Shown one piece after another: positions 5,338-7,821 of a stretch of DNA of 7,821 nt; the first letter of the stretch is position 1, and the number at the start of each line of letters is the position of its first letter. A model generated the notes under the pieces. That model worked only from the letters and a program-made list of their open reading frames with translations. It was not told where the DNA came from and made no database searches. Made by a program: the position numbers and the translations under genes. The stretch comes from BPGX01 sp037447455 (lineage in GTDB: Bacteria > Bacteroidota > Bacteroidia > B-17B0 > Aurantibacillaceae). The DNA is taken from the NCBI GenBank assembly GCA_037447455.1, contig JBBIGQ010000032.1, positions 1 through 7,821 of the forward strand. Direction: 5' to 3'.

Positions 5338-5615
5338 ACACACAAGATTTACAAGTCAAAAAAGAGAAATTAGAGCAACTGCTTGAAAGTTTGCGGTTCG
5401 ACAAAGAATGGTATGGGGCGAAAGTGGGCAAGCAGGTTGTAGAATGGGCGGGCAATTACGACCCTAACTTGGCTAACTTGCAGGAAACCCTGTTAACCAT
5501 AGAAGCGGTGGAACTTTACAAACGAACGATAGAGAAGACATTGCAGGAAGCGAAAGGGTTTGAAAGAGAGCAGGAGCTTGCGGATTTGACCAAATACAGC
5601 GAGACAGCAATTTAA
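5334..5615 (+). CDS. Helical acidic protein, 93 aa, unknown function
   Basis: I choose ATG 5334, which overlaps the previous stop as ATGA. An upstream in-frame TTG at 5319 would add five residues encoded inside the previous gene. The 93-residue product starts MNTQDLQVKKEKLEQLLESL, a likely helix. It continues with FDKEWYGAKVGKQVVEWAG, a NYDPNLANLQETLLTIEAVE segment and a helical tail rich in Lys/Glu. It has no membrane segment, no cysteine pair and no recognised motif. Tryptophans and the middle tyrosines suggest a folded helical protein. It is part of the co-directional small-gene run and may be co-expressed with the one-TM protein. Confidence 0.6.
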   Translation: MNTQDLQVKKEKLEQLLESLRFDKEWYGAKVGKQVVEWAGNYDPNLANLQETLLTIEAVELYKRTIEKTLQEAKGFEREQELADLTKYSETAI

Positions 5616-5652
5616 CAATATAATAAAAGGGTCGTAAAAATAATGGGTCGCT

Positions 5653-5713
5653 CTGTGAAGGTTGGGTTGGAGTGGAAGCGGCGACGCAAAACACAATAAC
5701 CCAACTTTCACAG
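5653..5713 (+). promoter_or_regulatory. Stable leader hairpin with inner GCGA tetraloop
   Basis: A 16-base arm (5653-5668) pairs with 5698-5713 with a single G-U. The 29-base apical region contains GCG-GCGA-CGC, a short stem capped by a GNRA-type tetraloop. It lies between the genes ending at 5615 and starting at 5728, within 15 bases of the latter's ATG. There is no U-tract after it, so a terminator is unlikely. A translational operator, RNA processing site or protein-binding RNA is more plausible. Confidence 0.6.
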
Positions 5714-5727
5714 AAGCCAAAACTAAA

Positions 5728-6075
5728 ATGAAAAAATCTATTGAACAATTCATCAAAGAGAAAAACGAACGAATAGACAAGCTCATTGAAAAAAAAGAGA
5801 AAAGCATCGCCTATTTTAACAGCGTGAATGCAGCGGTGGCTCTGCTCGGCTCAAAAGCGACTAAAAAAAAGATTATTGAGTGGAGGGACTTTTTCTATAC
5901 GGAATGGCGCCGTTGGTACTTAGATAACATAATCCCCCAACCAAAACCTCTGACAGAAACACAAATAGAATACGGTAAGAGAACTTTTCAGGAGAAATAC
6001 AATGAGAGAAGCCAACTGGACGATATAGAAACTGATGTTATAGAAGGAAAACTGCTTACAATACAAGCTGACTAA
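5728..6075 (+). CDS. Helical charged protein, 115 aa, unknown function
   Basis: The start is ATG 5728. The longer frame from TTG 5662 is rejected because its 22 extra codons lie inside the leader hairpin. The product has a Lys/Glu-rich N-terminal helix (FIKEKNERIDKLIEKKEKS), then a short hydrophobic segment (NSVNAAVALLG), an aromatic block (EWRDFFYTEWRRWYLDNI), a proline linker (PQPKPL) and an acidic C-terminus. No domain is recognised. The aromatic/arginine block suggests an interaction surface. The zinc-ribbon gene begins two bases after its stop, so the two are almost certainly on one message. Translation may be controlled by the hairpin just upstream. Confidence 0.6.
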   Translation: MKKSIEQFIKEKNERIDKLIEKKEKSIAYFNSVNAAVALLGSKATKKKIIEWRDFFYTEWRRWYLDNIIPQPKPLTETQIEYGKRTFQEKYNERSQLDDIETDVIEGKLLTIQAD

Positions 6076-6076
6076 T

Positions 6077-6301
6077 ATGGACTGCCCTAAATGCAAGAAA
6101 GGTAATTTAATACCGAGCAAGTTTGGCGGAAACTGGTGTGCCAATTGCCGTTATACAGACAAGCCGAAAACGGGCTATTCGGGCTATAAGAAAGTATCCA
6201 ATCAGAAAGTTTTGGAAGCGGTGAGAATAGTGAACCAAAACCTAACGCTGTTGATTAACGAGTTCAGGGCGTTTGCCAAGATTTTCGGAGAGAAACAATG
6301 A
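6077..6301 (+). CDS. Zinc-ribbon protein, 74 aa
   Basis: The first 25 residues hold two Cys pairs, CPKC (3-6) and CANC (21-24), separated by KKGNLIPSKFGGNW. That is a four-cysteine zinc ribbon of the kind found in phage and mobile-element DNA-processing or regulatory proteins. A basic GYSGYKK linker follows, then a C-terminal helix (about 43-72) with KVLEAVRIVNQNLTLLINEF, which could mediate oligomerisation. It starts two bases after the upstream gene and its stop overlaps a following ATG (ATGA at 6298-6301). The zinc fold is well supported. A partner in replication or recombination is a guess from the downstream replication-type gene. Confidence 0.7.
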   Translation: MDCPKCKKGNLIPSKFGGNWCANCRYTDKPKTGYSGYKKVSNQKVLEAVRIVNQNLTLLINEFRAFAKIFGEKQ

Positions 6302-6453
6302 CGGCGTCCCCGTACGTTGTAATCGTTAGACGCTTTGTAACGGACGAAGCGAAACTGCGAAAACCAATCGGCGGGGAGGCCGAGCACCTGCGGCCCAGTT
6401 CTGCGAAAATGGCTGGGCCGCGGGGAAGAATAATATGGCGTTTCAACCATTAA
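6298..6453 (+). CDS. Possible 51-aa basic protein over a GC-rich segment
   Basis: ATG 6298 overlaps the previous stop as ATGA, and the frame runs to TAA 6453, overlapping the start of the replication-type gene by 19 bp. The product begins MTASPYVVIVRRFVTDEAKL and ends PRGRIIWRFNH. It is basic and has no recognised domain. The ATGA junction argues for translation. Against it, the codons from about 6388 to 6423 form a GC-rich hairpin and the segment is richer in GC than its neighbours, so it may be a leader or structured RNA rather than a gene. Without this gene there would be a 133-bp gap in an otherwise tightly packed region. Confidence 0.4.
   Translation: MTASPYVVIVRRFVTDEAKLRKPIGGEAEHLRPSSAKMAGPRGRIIWRFNH
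6388..6423 (+). promoter_or_regulatory. GC-rich hairpin before the replication-type gene
   Basis: GCGGCCCAG (6390-6398) pairs perfectly with CTGGGCCGC (6413-6421). Extension to 11 bp includes one G-U, and the loop is 14 bases. It ends 11 bases before ATG 6435, close to GGGGAAG, which could serve as the ribosome site. A role in translation control of the downstream gene is plausible. No U-tract follows, so it is not a typical terminator. Confidence 0.55.
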
Positions 6454-6854
6454 ACGAGTTCTATAAAGAGCAGAGAATGAAAGCGGAGAAAGAGTTGGCC
6501 GAAATCATAGACGAAAGCGGAGATAGAAAATACTTCACCCAAATCCCGAATATAGTTATCAACGGCTCAACCGCTTACGAGCAATCGCTTTATCTCATAA
6601 TGAAGCGGATAGCCGGGGAAACTGGCAGTTGTTATGCCTCCTTAAACTGGTTGGCTAAAAAAATGGGAGTCCATAGGATTTCCGTTAAGGAAACAATAGA
6701 AAAACTCAAAAAGAGAAAATGGATACAAGAAATAGAGAAAAAGAGAATAAGGGGCGGGCAAGTAAGACAATTCAAGATTACTGACATTTGGGCGGTTAAT
6801 ATCAAGAAGTATGAAAAAGATGAGTATATTAAAAATAAAACTTCAAAAAAATAA
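6435..6854 (+). CDS. HTH_36-type winged-helix protein, phage replication/regulatory
   Basis: The 139-residue product contains FTQIPNIVING, a helix YEQSLYLIMKRIAGETG, then CYASLNWLAKKMGVHRISV, KETIEKLKKRKWI and a basic wing (KKRIRGGQVRQFKITDI). This order closely follows the HTH_36 winged helix found at the N-terminus of phage replication-initiation (lambda O-like or replisome organiser) proteins and related regulators. It is the best-recognised domain on the right arm. GGGGAAG (6423-6429) gives a plausible ribosome site. The frame ends at a TAA directly after seven A residues (6845-6851). Removing one A would continue the reading into the downstream iteron-containing frame, giving about 201 residues, the size expected for a complete organiser. 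So this is either a naturally short protein or the front half of a shifted gene. Confidence 0.65.
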   Translation: MAFQPLNEFYKEQRMKAEKELAEIIDESGDRKYFTQIPNIVINGSTAYEQSLYLIMKRIAGETGSCYASLNWLAKKMGVHRISVKETIEKLKKRKWIQEIEKKRIRGGQVRQFKITDIWAVNIKKYEKDEYIKNKTSKK

Positions 6855-7041
6855 AGAAGACCACAATCTTAATACTTTATGTTTGCATTGCAATATTGAA
6901 ATAAATAAAAATAGAAAGTATTGGGCAAATATTTTTAGACAAAAAGGAAAGTGCGTCCCAAATGCCCACTTCCGAAGTGCGTCCCAAATAACAGAAAGTG
7001 CGTCTAAAAGTGTCGGAAAGTGCGTCCCAAATAGACACTAA
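6811..7041 (+). CDS. Iteron-containing frame; possible C-terminal part of the replication protein
   Basis: This frame overlaps the end of the winged-helix gene in the +1 phase and runs to TAA 7041. As an independent gene it would start at ATG 6811 inside that gene. It contains a CLHC pair and then a tail in which KCVPN and SAS-type peptides recur, because the DNA repeats GTGCGTC lie within it. The repeat spacings (26, 21, 22) are not multiples of three, so the repetition is at DNA level. Replication organisers of phages often carry the origin iterons in their own 3' end. I therefore think this is the displaced C-terminus of the winged-helix protein, rather than a separate gene. Confidence 0.35.
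   Translation: MKKMSILKIKLQKNKEDHNLNTLCLHCNIEINKNRKYWANIFRQKGKCVPNAHFRSASQITESASKSVGKCVPNRH
6815..7030 (+). other. Candidate replication origin: AT-rich region plus four iterons
   Basis: GTGCGTC occurs at 6951, 6977, 6998 and 7020. Three copies extend to GTGCGTCCCAAAT, and most are preceded by GAA or GAAA. The third copy is degenerate after GTGCGTCT. Successive distances are 26, 21 and 22 bp, close to two DNA turns for the last three, as in iteron origins. The ~130 bp upstream are very AT-rich and could serve as the unwinding element. Position at the end of a winged-helix replication-type gene matches the lambda-type arrangement of an origin within or beside its initiator gene. Confidence 0.55.
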
Positions 7042-7073
7042 GAAGAACTACTAAGAAGATTTATACTAAGAGA
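7037..7073 (+). repeat. Short ACTAAGA(A)GA repeats
   Basis: ACTAAGAAGA at 7037-7046 and 7050-7059, and ACTAAGAGA at 7065-7073, directly follow the iterons and end at the next start codon. Spacings are 13 and 15 bp. They may be secondary protein-binding sites of the origin or simply low-complexity purine-rich leader. Confidence 0.35.
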
Positions 7074-7255
7074 TGATTAAAAAGTTTTTTGTGAAAAAGA
7101 AGTGGATTGACGATAACACCATAGAGGTCTTGAAAATCCCGGTGGGTGAGCCGCCGGAAACCGGTCAGGGTGCTTTCAAAGATGAGCAAGGGCGGCAGAA
7201 ACTTAATACCCTAAAAGTCCCCTTAATGGAGAAAATGGGAATGCCGGAGAGATAA
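7073..7255 (+). CDS. Small protein, 60 aa, unknown function
   Basis: ATG 7073 is preceded at once by CTAAGAG, a weak, close ribosome-site-like string. The 60-residue product starts with a basic strand-like segment (IKKFFVKKKWIDDNTIEVLK). It continues with a Pro/Gly-rich stretch (IPVGEPPETGQG) and a charged end including NTLKVPLMEKMG. There are no cysteines, membrane segment or recognised domain. The next gene begins one base after its stop, so the pair is one transcription unit. It may be a small accessory protein of the replication module by position only. Confidence 0.5.
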   Translation: MIKKFFVKKKWIDDNTIEVLKIPVGEPPETGQGAFKDEQGRQKLNTLKVPLMEKMGMPER

Positions 7256-7256
7256 A

Positions 7257-7571
7257 ATGAACTTCAGCCCACCAGAAAACAGCCAAATAATACGCCAGAA
7301 GTTATTAACTATTATCCGGGAAGACAAAAATTACTGGCTGGCAAACGAGCCGAGAAGGGGCTGGGAGCTTTACTTAGAGTTCATTGACCGCTATTACAGG
7401 AAATTGGGCTGGCTGAAAGGGTATCTGAAAGAGGTTTATGTGCCGACACAAGATAATGTTTTAAGAAGGGTGCGGGAATTAAAAGAAGAAATACACCAAG
7501 GGAAATTAGCAATCCCCCCCAAACAAACAGAAGATGAAAAGGCTGAAGAATTATCAAAACTATGTCTATGA
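7257..7571 (+). CDS. Helical protein, 104 aa, unknown function
   Basis: A GGAGAG about five bases before ATG 7257 is one of the few good Shine-Dalgarno sequences here. It lies in the end of the preceding gene, indicating coupling. The product carries the segment REDKNYWLANEPRRGWELYL, then EFIDRYYRKLGWLKGYLKEV, a PTQDNVLRRVRELKEEI helix and an acidic tail. The middle, ending in PTQDNVLRRVREL, resembles small phage proteins in which a short helical domain ends in a basic helix that could touch DNA. I cannot name a family. It lies downstream of the putative origin and runs with the other early-type genes. Confidence 0.6.
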   Translation: MNFSPPENSQIIRQKLLTIIREDKNYWLANEPRRGWELYLEFIDRYYRKLGWLKGYLKEVYVPTQDNVLRRVRELKEEIHQGKLAIPPKQTEDEKAEELSKLCL

Positions 7572-7621
7572 AAACCCAAGAGATACTTTTAGAAGAAAGG
7601 TCAGGGCAAAAGGATAATTAA
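7562..7621 (+). CDS. Very short possible ORF, 19 aa
   Basis: ATG 7562 (or 7568, which overlaps the previous stop as ATGA) opens a frame to TAA 7621 that encodes MSMKTQEILLEERSGQKDN. The ATGA junction matches the style of the region, but the product is too short to judge. It could be a chance frame in the gap before the next gene. Confidence 0.2.
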   Translation: MSMKTQEILLEERSGQKDN

Positions 7622-7646
7622 AAGCCAGCCCGAAATTAAAACTACA

Positions 7647-7821
7647 ATGACAGACCAAGAAAACAAACCTGAAAATTGGGAGGAGGAATTTGAAAAATGG
7701 TTTAGGGGCGATGAAGGATTACACTCAGATAGGGTAAAGGTATTTATCCGCCAGATTCTTGCTCAAGAAAGAGAAGCCCAGAAACAAGAGCTTATTGAGA
7801 AGATGGAGAAAAAAGAAAAGA
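7647..7821 (+). CDS. Acidic helical protein, 3' partial
   Basis: ATG 7647 opens a frame that is still open at the right edge after 58 codons. The visible part is acidic at first (TDQENKPENWEEEFEKWF), then has RVKVFIRQILAQEREAQKQE and a Lys/Glu helix continuing past the window. This pattern is common in small phage and metagenomic proteins, where a short folded part precedes a long charged helix, but no function is known. No Shine-Dalgarno sequence is present in the A-rich leader. Full length cannot be judged. Confidence 0.55.
   Translation, partial: MTDQENKPENWEEEFEKWFRGDEGLHSDRVKVFIRQILAQEREAQKQELIEKMEKKEK

Noticed and set aside
5586..5624. Promoter with TTGACC and TATAAT before the 5728 gene
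   Set aside because: The spacer is 27 bases, far too long, and no better -35 is present at 16-18 bases.
5662..5727. N-terminal extension of the 115-residue protein
   Set aside because: The 22 codons fall inside the stable leader hairpin. ATG 5728 just after it is the natural start.
6945..7030. CRISPR array from the GTGCGTC repeats
   Set aside because: Repeats are too short and the spacers are only 10-20 bases. The spacing and context fit iterons.

Overview
The window looks like part of a tailed-phage or prophage-like genome from an uncultivated, AT-rich bacterium. The evidence is the gene style. There is a very long virion-type protein with an LPD38-like segment, then a holin-like coiled-coil/membrane protein and the stub of a peptidoglycan amidase. 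To the right lies a dense run of very small plus-strand genes with ATGA overlaps, plus a winged-helix replication-type protein next to iteron-like DNA repeats. TGA is used as an ordinary stop at many junctions, so the standard code (table 11) fits. Few genes have a Shine-Dalgarno sequence. The host cannot be named from this sequence. A Patescibacteria-like or similar metagenomic source is only an impression.

Left arm (1-3850), late-type module: a large open frame enters from the left edge and ends at 3284. A 57-codon, two-membrane-segment gene on the minus strand abuts it tail to tail (3285-3458). A 79-residue holin/XhlA-like protein follows (3518-3757), then an amidase-like start (3785-3850) that stops after 21 codons.

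Centre (3851-4540): this is the least ordinary part. A consensus sigma-70-type promoter (TTGACA-N17-TATACT) reads into about 360 bases with no credible ORF but with nearly continuous strong inverted complementarity, best read as an unidentified structured RNA. Its first 90 bases contain two long, overlapping, mutually incompatible helices followed by a U/C tract, which resembles a switch or attenuator. An AT-rich stretch with no recognised feature follows.

Right arm (4500-7821), early/replication-type module: a perfect TTGACA-N16-TATAAT promoter drives what is probably a leaderless 55-residue helix-turn-helix gene. The 16-bp sequence at that promoter recurs at the end of the gene, where it forms the promoter of the next operon, suggesting autoregulation plus control of the neighbours. 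Two tiny coupled genes then sit between a 26-bp inverted repeat pair (24/26 matching), possibly a small mobile or invertible cassette. More small genes follow (a one-TM protein, two unknown helical proteins and a zinc-ribbon protein), with a stable hairpin in one leader and a GC-rich hairpin before the replication-type gene. That gene (HTH_36-like winged helix) is followed, after an A7 tract that shifts frame by one base, by AT-rich DNA and four GTGCGTC iterons, a candidate replication origin. Three further small genes run to the right edge, the last one cut by the window.
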